Part shown: positions 1 to 8,982 of the stretch, piece after piece | Position numbering within the stretch: the first letter of the stretch is position 1 | Layout: each line of letters opens with the position of its first letter | DNA from: Phoenix dactylifera | Lineage: Eukaryota; Streptophyta; Magnoliopsida; Arecales; Arecaceae | Assembly (NCBI RefSeq): GCF_009389715.1 | Contig: NC_052394.1 | Span: forward strand, 24,489,399-24,553,398 | Length of the DNA stretch: 64,000 bases | Reading direction: 5' to 3' | The notes under the pieces: model-generated | What the model was told of the DNA's origin: nothing | The model's database searches: none | The model's input: only the letters and a program-made list of their open reading frames with translations | Position numbers and translations under genes: made by a program

Positions 1-1316
1 TGCCAAAGGTTAAACCATAAAAAAAAGGAACAAAAGAAAACTTCATCCATACTACTTTTGCAATGTTACGCATTTGGTTTTTATCTTTGATGTGCGTGAG
101 AACTTAATCACTGTTCCTAGATATAGTTGTGTTGCTTGTGTATCGATTCCAGATTCCGGTTCACATAACGACTGTACAGCTAGTTTGCACAAATAAGAAT
201 GTGCCGTGTGTTATGGAACTATATAGGATGAGGGGGCTTTATTTAGAAAGAGAACCAGCTGTGATAGTAATTTCTTTCCTATTGAGAACTGAGAAAAATT
301 AACTCCAGTCCACAGACAATAATGAAAAAGAAGTACCAGATAGCTATAATTCCTGCTTAACTGCACCTAGCAGTTTAATTCTCTAAAGTCTTCAGAATGT
401 GGAGACCAGATACAGATTGACAGAGATCATATATATAACAAGTTAGTACCAATAGCCCAAGCAAATACACTGACAAAAGTGTGCAAAAGATACTTAGAGT
501 CAGCATCAGAAGGCACGTAGAACAGTAAACATGCACTCTCATTCTGAGACCATATGAAGATTAACAAGAACAGGTCATCATCGTGCCGGACCAATACTGA
601 AGTCGCGATGCAGATGGTAAAGTTCGAGAGACGAATGAAAAAATGAAAAAAAAAATCATATGTATACATGGTGGTCAGTTGAATCGATAGAAAAATTTGT
701 TAAAGAAAGAAAAGGAAAAAAAAATCTTAGTTCTTTTTTTTCTTTTTTTGGGGGGGGTTGGCGGGGGGCGGTGTGGTGCGGTTTACCTAAGCGAAGAATC
801 CTTACTTGAGACCTAAATAAGCAACAATGCGACTGATGGCAGGTACGACATTAACGGTAGGGAGGTCTAGTTTTATCAAGATACCAGTCGTAGTCGTTCT
901 TGTCGCCGTCGGAGTTGAGGAAGTCATCGACACCAGCTTTGCGTGCAGGCGCGGATGGCACGATCTTGAAGATGGGAGCGCTCCCAGGTTTAGACCCTGC
1001 GAAAAAAACACTAGACCGTGACCGGGAGCAAGAAAATATGTCGAAGATTCAGAGATGCGCAGGGAGAACTGCTGGAGATAATGGAGAGCGGTGGAGAGAG
1101 AGAGAGGAGCGGTGGTGGCGTACCTAATGGGGGATCGAGTTCGTCGGAGTTGTAGAGGAGGAGGAGGTCGTTCCGCTCCTTCTCGCGCTTGCGCATCTCG
1201 AGGAAGAGGGCGAGGTCGTCGTCCTTGTCCTTCATGACGGCGGCCAGGGTCCTCCCCCGCGTCGTGGTCGCCGCTTGAGTTCGAGGGGCCTCCGGAGCCC
1301 TAAAGCTTCGATGCAT
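1..1316 (-). CDS. Plant-specific Ser/Pro-rich protein (At2g40070-like), 5' exons only
   Basis: Two exons are visible on the minus strand. Exon 1 is 1316-1124 (start ATG at 1316) and exon 2 is 996-885, joined by a GT-AG intron; the donor at 884 splits a Trp codon, and the rest of the gene lies beyond the left edge. Exon 1 encodes an N-terminus with KDKDDDLALFLEMRKREKER and then NSDELDPPLG. Exon 2 gives SKPGSAPIFKIVPSAPARK and then DDFLNSDGDKNDYDW. These are hallmarks of a conserved plant family annotated as flocculation or proline-rich-like proteins (At2g40070/At3g09000 type), whose biochemical function is not established. The normal continuation after DYDW (LLTPPGTP) is not present before position 1, so intron 2 is longer than about 880 bp. 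Nothing coding is seen in 1-884. Family recognition is from memory of the motif, not from a search. Confidence 0.72.
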
Positions 1317-2097
1317 CTCTTACCTACCTACCCCGCTCCAAATTTAAAAAATCAAAAAAATATACGTATAAAAAAGAAAAGCTTTTTCGCTGAACAACGA
1401 GCCCAGAGGGGCCAAAAAAAAAAAACCCTAACAATAAAGTTGGAAAAAAAGCAATAACGAAGAAAACTGTGATGAGATCCGGACCTGAACCACCCTTAAA
1501 GCAAGGGCCTTCCCTTCTTCTCTGCTCGAATCGATTCCCGGGGCTCCGCCGAAAGAAGCAGATGATCAGATCTCGAGCTAACCAGCGGTACGCTACCGCG
1601 ATGAGTGGAATCAGAGCGGACAAGGGCGGAGAGGAAGCAACATTGGGCGTTCCCGCTCAGATCGAAGCTGGAAGGAGACCCGGAAGAAGAGGCGAGAAAG
1701 CAAGAGAGAGAGAGAGAGATGGGAGTGGAAAGGCAGTCGTCGTTTCCTTTCCAGCCGGCGGTTCTGATATCAGCAGCCACAGGATAGGGGGCTGACCGAC
1801 CGATCGATCGATCGATCCACCTATCTATCCGGAGATGGCCGGAGAAAGGGCATTAGGAAAGATCGGGAAAGGGAAGACCGTGGGGAGAGAGTGTGTGTAA
1901 AGAGCACGCCCCATTTTTTTGGCTCCCCGCGGTGGTGTCGAGCGAAGGAAGCGAGAGAAATATGGGTGGGAGTGGGAGGAGAGAAAGGGGGGACAGTTTT
2001 TGGTTGTCCGAGTTAGAGGAGCCGCGAACCCCCTGTGTCCGATGTTGATGAGCTGAGCTTTAGATTTGAGCAGGGCGGCACCCACTCATCCCCATCG
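1317..2097 (-). promoter_or_regulatory. 5' flank/promoter side of the left-edge gene
   Basis: No convincing gene lies here. The stretch is the upstream side of the minus-strand gene starting at 1316 and has poly-A/T runs near 1340-1450, a GA tract near 1695-1720 and a short GATC-type repeat at about 1799-1816. Low-complexity GA/CT tracts like these are common in plant 5' UTRs and core promoters. The MULE ends about 790 bp from the start codon. No clear TATA box was identified, so the promoter label is positional. Confidence 0.3.
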
Positions 2098-2106
2098 CCC
2101 CCTCCC
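2098..2106. repeat. Candidate MULE target-site duplication, left
   Basis: CCCCCTCCC matches 8974-8982 in 9 of 9 bases. The low complexity of the site means a chance match cannot be excluded. Confidence 0.55.
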
Positions 2107-2112
2107 CCGGGG

Positions 2113-2158
2113 AGTTCTAAATACACCCCCCCGATTGCTCAGGACACCCCCCAAAAAC
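2113..2158 (+). repeat. MULE left terminal inverted repeat
   Basis: The left end reads AGTTCTAAATACACCC, then GATTGCTCAGGACACC. The complement of the right end (8926-8973) matches this almost base for base for about 45 bp. A run of four G precedes it in the left copy. The right copy has one extra T at that point, so the true terminal base is ambiguous. Confidence 0.85.
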
Positions 2159-2369
2159 CAAAAAAAAAATACCCAAACTAACCTTTAGTGTAATTACCAT
2201 ATTGCCCTTGAAATTTTCTCAGTACACCCCCCTTCCTCCTCCTCCGTCTCCTCCTCCGTTTCGTTTTGAAAAGGAAAAAAAAAACCACCCCTCAAACCCC
2301 CCTTAAACCCCTCGATCCATTTACATCGTTTAGGCGATCTTTGAAGGAGATTTAAGCCCCATTCGAAGC

Positions 2370-5300
2370 ATGGACAAGCAACTAGTGATTTGGGACGAAG
2401 AATCGGCCGCAAAGGTACGTGTTCCACCTTGTTTCGAAAGTTTTTTTTTTTCACGGTTCGTGCTCCGTTCGGCACTGGATCGCCGAACAAAAGGCTTCTG
2501 TTCGGCTGCATAGTGCCGAACAGAAGCCTTCTGTTCGGCAACGCTCTACCGAACAGAAGGCTTCTGTTCGGCTGCACAGTGCCGAACATAAGGCTTCTGT
2601 CCGGCACACTGCAGCCGAACAGAAGGCTTCTGTTCGGCACTCTGCAGCCGAACAGAAGCCTTCTCGTGCCAAATCGCGTGCCGTGCTGAATTTTGTGCCG
2701 AACAGATCCTCTGATTCATTAATTCTTGGTGATAAATTATTTTATATGTAGGGCTATGCTACAACCGAATCGAGTATAATTGGATCAGAATTTGTACTGG
2801 ATTACACAAGCGAATTTACAACTTACGAGGTATTATAATATATTGTGCAATTTTGTATTAGTTTAGCGAGCTATTTTTACAACTGTGTACTTACATAAAT
2901 TGTTTAATGTATAGATCTTCAAGAGTAGAGAGGACTTGTGTAATTGGTGTCGTGAAGCTAGGAGGCGAAATGGTTTTGTTGTTGTAATCAAATCATCCGA
3001 TGCAGGTACCATTTCTAAGAAACCCAGAATTACGTTAGGTTGTGAGAGGGGTGGGACGTACCGAACCACAAAAGAAAAGCGAATAAAGACTGCCTGTGGG
3101 ACAAAGAAGTGTGGATGCCCTTTTGCATTAAGAGGAAAGAAATTGGATACTGCGGATGATTGGATATTACTGGTCGTATGTGGAGTGCACAATCATCCCG
3201 CTGCAGAGAATCTGGAGGGGCACTCATATGCAGGGAGATTATCTGAGCAGGAGACGGAATTGTTAGTGGATATGTCGAAGAGTTTGGTTCGTCCAAAGGA
3301 CATATTATCCACATTGAAGGAAAGAGATGCTCTCAATGTTACGACTATCAAGACTATCTACAATGTACGTCAACGGTTTAAGGTTGCAGAGAAAGCCGGG
3401 AGGTCTGAAATGCAACATCTATTAGGTAAATTATCAGAGGCTAAATATATTGAGTGGCATAGGAATTGTACTAATACGGATGTTGTGCATGACTTATTTT
3501 GGGCACACCCTGGCAGCATTGATTTGTTCCGTGCATTTCCCCGTGTGTTGATAATGGATTGCACGTACAAGACGAATAGGTATCGTCTTCCGCTCTTAGA
3601 GATTGTGGGGGTGACATCTACTGACATGACATTTTCAGTTGCTTTTGTATACTTAAATTCTGAGGGGGAAGAAAGCTATACTTGGGCATTAGAGAGATTG
3701 CGCAGTGTCATAGCTGATGATGTTTTGCCTGAGTTGATTGTTACAGATAGAGACTTGGCTTTGATGAATGCAATTCATAGAGTATTTCCTACTGCTAGAC
3801 ATTTATTATGTAGATGGCATATTAGTAGGAATGTTTTGGCCAAGTGCAAAAAATTTTTCGAATTGAAGGAGAAATGGGATAAATTTATTATGAGTTGGAA
3901 TGTACTAGTGCTGTCCTCCACGGAAGACGAGTATAATGATCGCTGGAGTGCACTGCAGAGAGAGTTCGGTACCTATCCAGATGCACTACAGTATGTGTCA
4001 GATACTTGGCTGAGCAAATACAAGGAAAGATTTGTTGCGGCGTGGACTGATACATGCAGGCACTACGGAAATGTGACGACAAATAGGTATCACAAATAAA
4101 GACTCATTTAATTTTAATTTGCCTCAATTCTTATATCTAACTTTCATTTGTTTACTAGGGTCGAGAGTGCACATGCAAAGCTCAAAAAGCAGCTTGGATC
4201 AAGCCAAGGAAGTTTCGAGTCATCTTGGACTAGAATACATGGATTGATTGAGTTGCAGCACAGCTCCGTTAAAGCCTCATTGGAGAAGAGTTTATTGGTA
4301 GTGCAGCACAACTTCAAGCCAGCTGAATTCAAAGAGTTGCGAGGTTTCATATCTATAAGTGCGTTAAATCATGTCCTCGCCCAATCGAAACGAGCCAATT
4401 CAGTTGGGTTTGATGATTCAAATTGTGGGTGCGCTATTCGACGCACACATGGTATACCATGTGCTCACCAGATTGCGCGGTACAGGGCGGAAGGTCGGCC
4501 CATTCCTCTCGACTGCATAGATCCTCATTGGAGGAAACTTGATATTCTGCCTACCCCCCCCCCCCGTGCAGCCAATTCAGTTGAGTTGTGATGCAGAGTT
4601 AGATTTGATTGCGCTACGATTCAAGAAGTTAGATGGGGCTTCTCAATTGCAGATGATCAAGAAGTTACGAGAGATTGCAAGTCCAGATAGTACACCTCTT
4701 TTAGAGCCTGCAAAACGGAAGACCGGTTCACGTGGGCGCGCTTCACTGAAGGTTGATACGTCTACTCGACGTGACCCGTCTGCGTTTGAGTTGGTTCTAT
4801 CTGGACAGGATAGTTATTCACCTGGTGTTGAGAAAGTTACCATCCGCAATCCATCTACTCAGATTCAAAAGAGACGGCCCAAGCAAAAGGTAAGTACCAA
4901 ATATTTATTTCCTTACAATAGGTATCACAACGTCTACGGGACGGTCCGTGCCGTGCCGGTATGTCATGTGCCGATACGGGACATGTCGGGACGTGCCGTG
5001 CCGAGATGTGCCGATACGGGACATGTCGGGACGTGCCGTGCCGAGATGTGCCGATACGGGACATGTCGGGATGTGCCGTGCCGAGATGTGCCGATACGGG
5101 ACATGTTCTGCCATTGTTACATATTTTCTATCATTTGATATTATTTGCAGGTTTTTCGTACTAGAGCCCAGTCACATACGCCCATTATCTATATTGATGC
5201 TATTCCTTCTGCCTTGAGACCATACATCCAGCATATCAAGGATGTAAAAGCTGATGGGAATTGCGGATTTAGGGCAATAGCTGACTTACTGGGATTTGGA

Positions 5301-5880
5301 GAAGATGACTGGGTGCGTGTTAGGAAGGATTTATTGCAAGAGTTGCAATGTCATTCGGACCACTATCGCACATTATATGGTGTGGAAGGGACGATTGCTG
5401 AGATCACTCATGCATTATCATATTATGATGATTGTCCACCATATGACAGATGGATGACTATGCCGGACATGGGTCATCTTATAGCATCCTGCTATAATGT
5501 TGTCCTATACCATCTCTCGTTGCAACAATGTCTGACCTTCCTACCTCTCCGTTCTGTGCCAGTACCTCTTCTATCCCGCAAAGATATCGCTATCGGATTC
5601 GTAAATGGAAATCATTTTGTTGAGGTACTACGTTCACAACACTTGCGAATATTTAATTTTGCTTATTTATAATTTTGTAGCTATTAATATTTTCTTATTT
5701 CTAATTTTGAAGGTGTTCTTGTTGCCGGGACATCCCGTTCCGCCAGTAGCGACCAACTGGCGAAAATATCATCTTCCTTGTGTTACCGGATGGGAAAATT
5801 CATATGAAGCACGGATTCAACAGTTCAAAGAGAGCATCTCACCTAATGTTATAATTAGCAAGACAGTAGAGTTAGATTGA
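2370..5880 (+). CDS. MULE transposase with SWIM finger fused to OTU cysteine protease
   Basis: Six GT-AG exons read: 2370-2414, 2752-2829, 2915-4086, 4159-4889, 5151-5624 and 5713-5880, about 888 aa. Exon 3 starts with a FAR1/WRKY-GCM1-type zinc region (CNWCREA, ACGTKKCGCPF, VHNHP). The MULE transposase core follows: RVLIMDCTYKTNR and LIVTDRDLAL carry the two expected catalytic Asp, then LCRWHI. Exon 4 holds a SWIM finger (CGCAIRRTHGIPCAH). Exon 5 is an OTU-like protease with the Cys motif ADGNCGFRA and the His motif NGNHFVEV. One break is seen: a run of 12 C at 4554-4565 puts exon 4 out of frame by one base, while the reading frame is open on both sides. This is either a recent slip or a sequencing error. 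The transposase would act in the nucleus on the terminal repeats; the role of the OTU part is unknown. Confidence 0.88.
2446..2706 (+). repeat. Left subterminal array of palindromic GCCGAACAGAAGG units
   Basis: The array has roughly eight units in which GCCGAACAGAAGG and its complement CCTTCTGTTCGGC alternate, separated by short spacers such as CTGCATAGT or ACTGCA. Each unit is itself palindromic and could form a hairpin. The array lies in intron 1 of the transposase gene. Its outer flank (TGCTCCGTTCGGCACTGGAT) and inner flank (CCAAATCGCGTGCCGTGCTG) recur in inverted order in the right array at 8113-8490, so both arrays belong to one long subterminal inverted repeat. Confidence 0.9.
4554..4565 (+). 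other. Poly-C run causing a one-base frameshift
   Basis: Twelve consecutive C follow the codons for DILP. The upstream frame ends at a stop 26 bases beyond the run (4589-4591). The other frame continues as PIQLSCDAELDLIALRFKKL and stays open to the exon 4 donor at 4889. Exon 4 has one base too many to join exon 5 in phase. Confidence 0.8.
4969..5106 (+). repeat. 40-bp tandem repeat in transposase intron 4
   Basis: About 3.5 copies of a 40-bp unit containing GTGCCGATACGGGACATGTC and GGGACGTGCCGTGCCGAGAT. Copies are nearly identical (ACATGTCGGG recurs at 4981, 5021 and 5061). The array lies between the SWIM exon and the OTU exon and contains short self-complementary stretches. Confidence 0.92.
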
Positions 5881-6133
5881 TTATTTATATATGTACAATT
5901 TTTGAAAGTTGTAAATTTTTTTGGCCTCTTAGAGTCATGTACTGTGAAACTCCATCATCAATATAAATCAAAAAATATCTGTCTTCGCATTGTTAGATTG
6001 ATTGTTATGTGCACTGTTATATTTGTGTAAAATAGAACGGGCCAGGCTTTACAAAGATTACACGTAAATGTACCAAAAATATATATTTTTCATTAATATC
6101 AAAGGCTTTACAAAGATTACAAAGGCTCCATCA

Positions 6134-8048
6134 TCAATCCCTATGACGCCATCGTCGACGCGTGTACTGCTGTACGTCCGAATGAGAGGGTCCTGGATCC
6201 GAATGAGAGGGTGCTGTACTCGGGCCAGGCTCATCACCCAGAAGTACCTGATGCATCTGAGAAATAGCATCATATAGGTGCCCGGCACCTAGTGACGTAG
6301 CCTCTGAGGGACCCATCCGTACAATGTCGGTACTGATACCGAGTGCAGCTGCATTACGCCGCCGGTGCATGTCAGCATCATCATGACCTCCCCTAGCTCC
6401 AGAATGAGTACTCGAGCGCAGATGAGGAGGCTGAACTGCAACGTGCGTGATACGGAGATACCACTCCATGTATCCCGGTACGCTGTCTGATGGCCGGGTA
6501 ACTGAGTGGCTCCTGCTCGCCTGGCTCAGCACGTGGTCCTCCCACCGCTCCCAAAGCTGATCCATATAGGAGTAATGTATCCGGTACGAGCCTACTGTGG
6601 AACCTCTGTTGGCTCGCGTAGGGGCTAGTGGCGCTCGAGGGATGGTCTGAATACGACCAAACTGTCTAAGAACCCTTTCTGGATGATAGGGTTCTACGAT
6701 ATCAAGGCACTTGATGGAGCCACTAAAAAATGCGACGGGTATATATGGGCGATCTCCCCGAAGCCGATGATGGGGATCCCAAATAACCTGTAAAACAAAA
6801 GGTCCATTTCAGTTTTATACTATATCGCATATTAAAAGTACTGACAAACACAAGCAAATGGTAATATGATACGTACCTCATCGATGCTCAAAAGGTCCAA
6901 TGACTCACGTAGAACCACTAAATGGTCCATCGTGGTACGGGATGGAGTACCGGGCATCCAGCGGTGCACGCGGGGACTGGCATCAGTATACTCGAGCGAC
7001 GGGTGAGGACTGAGTGCTGGAAAATGCTCATAAATCCATGCCTGCAGAAGCGTCATATAACCACTGATCTGTCTCACTGATGACCTCGACGCAATCCCCA
7101 ACTGCCGATACAAATATGCTAAGGCAGCTGTACCCCAGGCATATGTGCTCACCCTATCCAGATCCTGCAGTAAACACAGATACGCTATAGGCACCCTGGT
7201 CCCACTCTTATCAGCAAAGAGTGTGCAGCCTAACAAAAATAACAAATAGGCTCGTGCTGCACACTCTATCCTCTGCTGCCTGTCTCTATCAGATACAGAG
7301 TGAAACTGAGTCCTCAGCCACTCCATCCTCACAGACTGACCGCGCGATGACAGTACCTCCTGACGCGCGTCTCCAGCTGACACCCCCAACAACTCCACAA
7401 GTAGCTCCTCAGCATCCCGATCACTCATCCTCTCAGGAGAAACTGATACTGAGGAACCTGCGACAGGAATCCCTAAAATGGCGGATACATCATCCAACGT
7501 GATAGTGATCTCGCCAAATGGTATATGGAAGGTGTTCGTCTCGGGCTGCCATCTCTCTACGAAGCCCGAAATCAGAATCTTATCGATGAATCGATAAGAG
7601 CACTGTACTAACTCTACGAGGCCCGACTGCCTCAATAGTGCTCTGAACCTGGTATTTGGTTGGTTTGAAGACCACCACTTCCATTCACCAACCTTGGCAG
7701 TATGGTTCATGCACTTTAGTGGAGCTCGTTCCTGTAATATAAATGTATAATTACTACTATTTTATAAAACATCAATAAACAAAATATAATGCTATAACAA
7801 ATAAACAATACCTGTTGCCTCCAGATGGAAGCTGCTATATGCGTCCTGAAACTGATCAGGACGGACTCATCCTCTGGACCTCCTGGACATGGTCCAACGG
7901 ACTCATCGTCTTCGCCCCTAGCGGGCATATCATCATGCTCTGACTCAGGAGAGTCCGATGGCATATGAGCAGGCTCGGGAGAAGCAATCCTAGCACGACG
8001 TCTCCTAGCTGACACCGTAGGTCTAACTTTGGCGGGACGGGGATCCAT
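6134..8048 (-). CDS. Plant mobile domain (PMD, MAIN/MAIL1-like) protein inside the MULE
   Basis: Three exons on the minus strand join in phase 0: 8048-7812, 7731-6877 and 6787-6134 (580 aa plus stop). Exon 1 codes for a charged, Pro/Asp/Glu-rich N-terminus (about 79 aa). Exon 2 starts ERAPLKC and carries the PMD core: GEWKWW, RFIDKILISGFVERW, FHIPFGEITITLDDVSAILG. Exon 3 continues with VIWDPHHRLRGDRPYIP and YHPERVLRQFG and ends in a Ser/Pro/Arg-rich tail. This matches the family of Arabidopsis MAIN and MAIL1 and the misnamed 'phosphatase 7 long form homologs'. Host members act in the nucleus in silencing and genome stability; transposon members are widespread but of unknown role. I see no stop or frameshift. 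It is convergent with the transposase gene, with about 250 bp between their ends. Confidence 0.88.
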
Positions 8049-8112
8049 GTCTGAAAATATAGAAATTCAATGTTAGGCTATATCAAAGAAAATAATTCAA
8101 TTGCATACATAA

Positions 8113-8490
8113 ATGTTCGGCACAAAATTCAGCACGGCACGCGATTTGGCACCAGAACCCTTCTGTTCGGCTGCACAGTGCCGAACAGAAGGCTTCTGTT
8201 CGGCTGCACAGAGCCGAACAGATGGCTTCTGTTCGGCTGCACGAGCCGAACAGAAGGCTTCCGTTCGGCTGCTCAGAGTCGAACAGAAGGCTTCCGTTCG
8301 GCTGCTCAGAGCCGGACAGAACCATTCTGTTCGGCACTGTGCAGCCGAACAGAAGGCTTCTGTTCGGCACCGTGCAGCCGAACAGAAGGCTTCTGTTCGG
8401 TTGAGTGTTGCCGAACAGAGGGCTTCTGTTCGGCACTGTTCAGCCGAACAGAAGGGTTCTGTTCGGCGATCCAGTGCCGAACGGAGCACT
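8113..8490 (-). repeat. Right subterminal array of palindromic GCCGAACAGAAGG units
   Basis: This is the inverted counterpart of 2446-2706 and is longer, with about twelve half-units. It lies just upstream of the PMD gene start at 8048. Units vary (ACAGATGG, CTTCCGTTCGG, CAGAACCATTCTG) but remain palindromic, which suggests amplification after the two ends separated. Open frames through it (repeated FCSA or LLFG peptides) are by-products of the repeat. Confidence 0.9.
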
Positions 8491-8925
8491 GGAGGCGGGG
8501 GGGCGGGGAGCTACCTCGACGTGGTCGTGGAGGCGCCGGCGAGGTGCTCGTTGCTCGGGAGATGGCCGGGGAGGTGGTTCCGGGAGAATGCCGGCGACGA
8601 GAGGGAGAAGGGGAGAATGCCGGCGACGAGAGGGAGAAGGGGGAACGGGGGGGTTTTGGGCGAGGGAGAAGGGGGAGACGGAGGGGGTTTGGCCGCCGGC
8701 GAGGTGCTTGAGGTGCTTGAGGCGAAGTTTTTTGGGCGGAAGGGAGAAGCCGGCTGGAGTGGAGTTTTGGAGGGGAAGAGCGGGGTTGGGGGGGGGGGGT
8801 TTGGGGGGTGTAGAGAGCAATTTAGGTGAGGGGGTGGGGAGGGTGAAGGGTAATTTAGGATTTTTTAATTTTTTAGGGGTGTCCTTAGCAAATGGGGGGG
8901 TGTAGAGAGTATTTAATTTTTTTTT
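8491..8925. other. G-rich right subterminal region of the MULE
   Basis: There is no gene here. The sequence is GC-rich and G-skewed, with a duplicated segment near 8586-8645 (GAATGCCGGCGACGAGAGGG twice) and long G runs near 8790-8800. Open frames through it reflect composition only. It may act as the promoter side of the PMD gene. Confidence 0.4.
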
Positions 8926-8973
8926 AATTTTTGGGGGGTGTCCTGAGCAATCGGGGGGGTGTATTTAGAACTA
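8926..8973 (-). repeat. MULE right terminal inverted repeat
   Basis: This is the reverse complement of the left terminal repeat: GGTGTCCTGAGCAATC, then GGTGTATTTAGAACTA. A degraded second copy of the same motif lies just inside (about 8866-8910: GGTGTCCTTAGCAAATGG, then GGTGTAGAGAG). The right end therefore has a partial internal duplication of the terminal repeat. Confidence 0.85.
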
Positions 8974-8982
8974 CCCCCTCCC
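8974..8982. repeat. Candidate MULE target-site duplication, right
   Basis: CCCCCTCCC is identical to 2098-2106. It directly follows the right terminal repeat. Confidence 0.55.

Larger units (their letters stand above)
2107..8973. mobile_element. Composite MULE DNA transposon (transposase-OTU plus PMD gene)
   Basis: The element is about 6.9 kb. Its ends carry inverted repeats: AGTTCTAAATACACC at the left (from 2113) and the complement GGTGTATTTAGAACT at the right (to about 8972), with identity continuing for about 45 bp. Flanks contain CCCCCTCCC at 2098-2106 and 8974-8982, a 9-bp candidate target-site duplication of the size expected for Mutator-like elements. Exact end bases are uncertain because the flanks are C/G runs. 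Inside are long subterminal inverted arrays, a FAR1/MULE transposase fused to an OTU protease (+) and a plant mobile domain gene (-). All parts except one poly-C frameshift look intact, so the element appears recent and perhaps autonomous. Confidence 0.9.

Noticed and set aside
2194-2689. Open frames through the palindromic array on both strands
   Set aside because: Their repeated LLFG/FCSA peptides come from the repeat unit; intron splice sites of the transposase gene span this region.
2446-8490. CRISPR-like look of regularly spaced palindromic repeats
   Set aside because: Plant nuclear context, alternating inverted half-units, very short spacers that are not unique, and placement inside both ends of a MULE.
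8083-8905. Several long overlapping frames at the right MULE end
   Set aside because: Repeat- and GC-driven; no start context, domain or splice logic, and they overlap on both strands.
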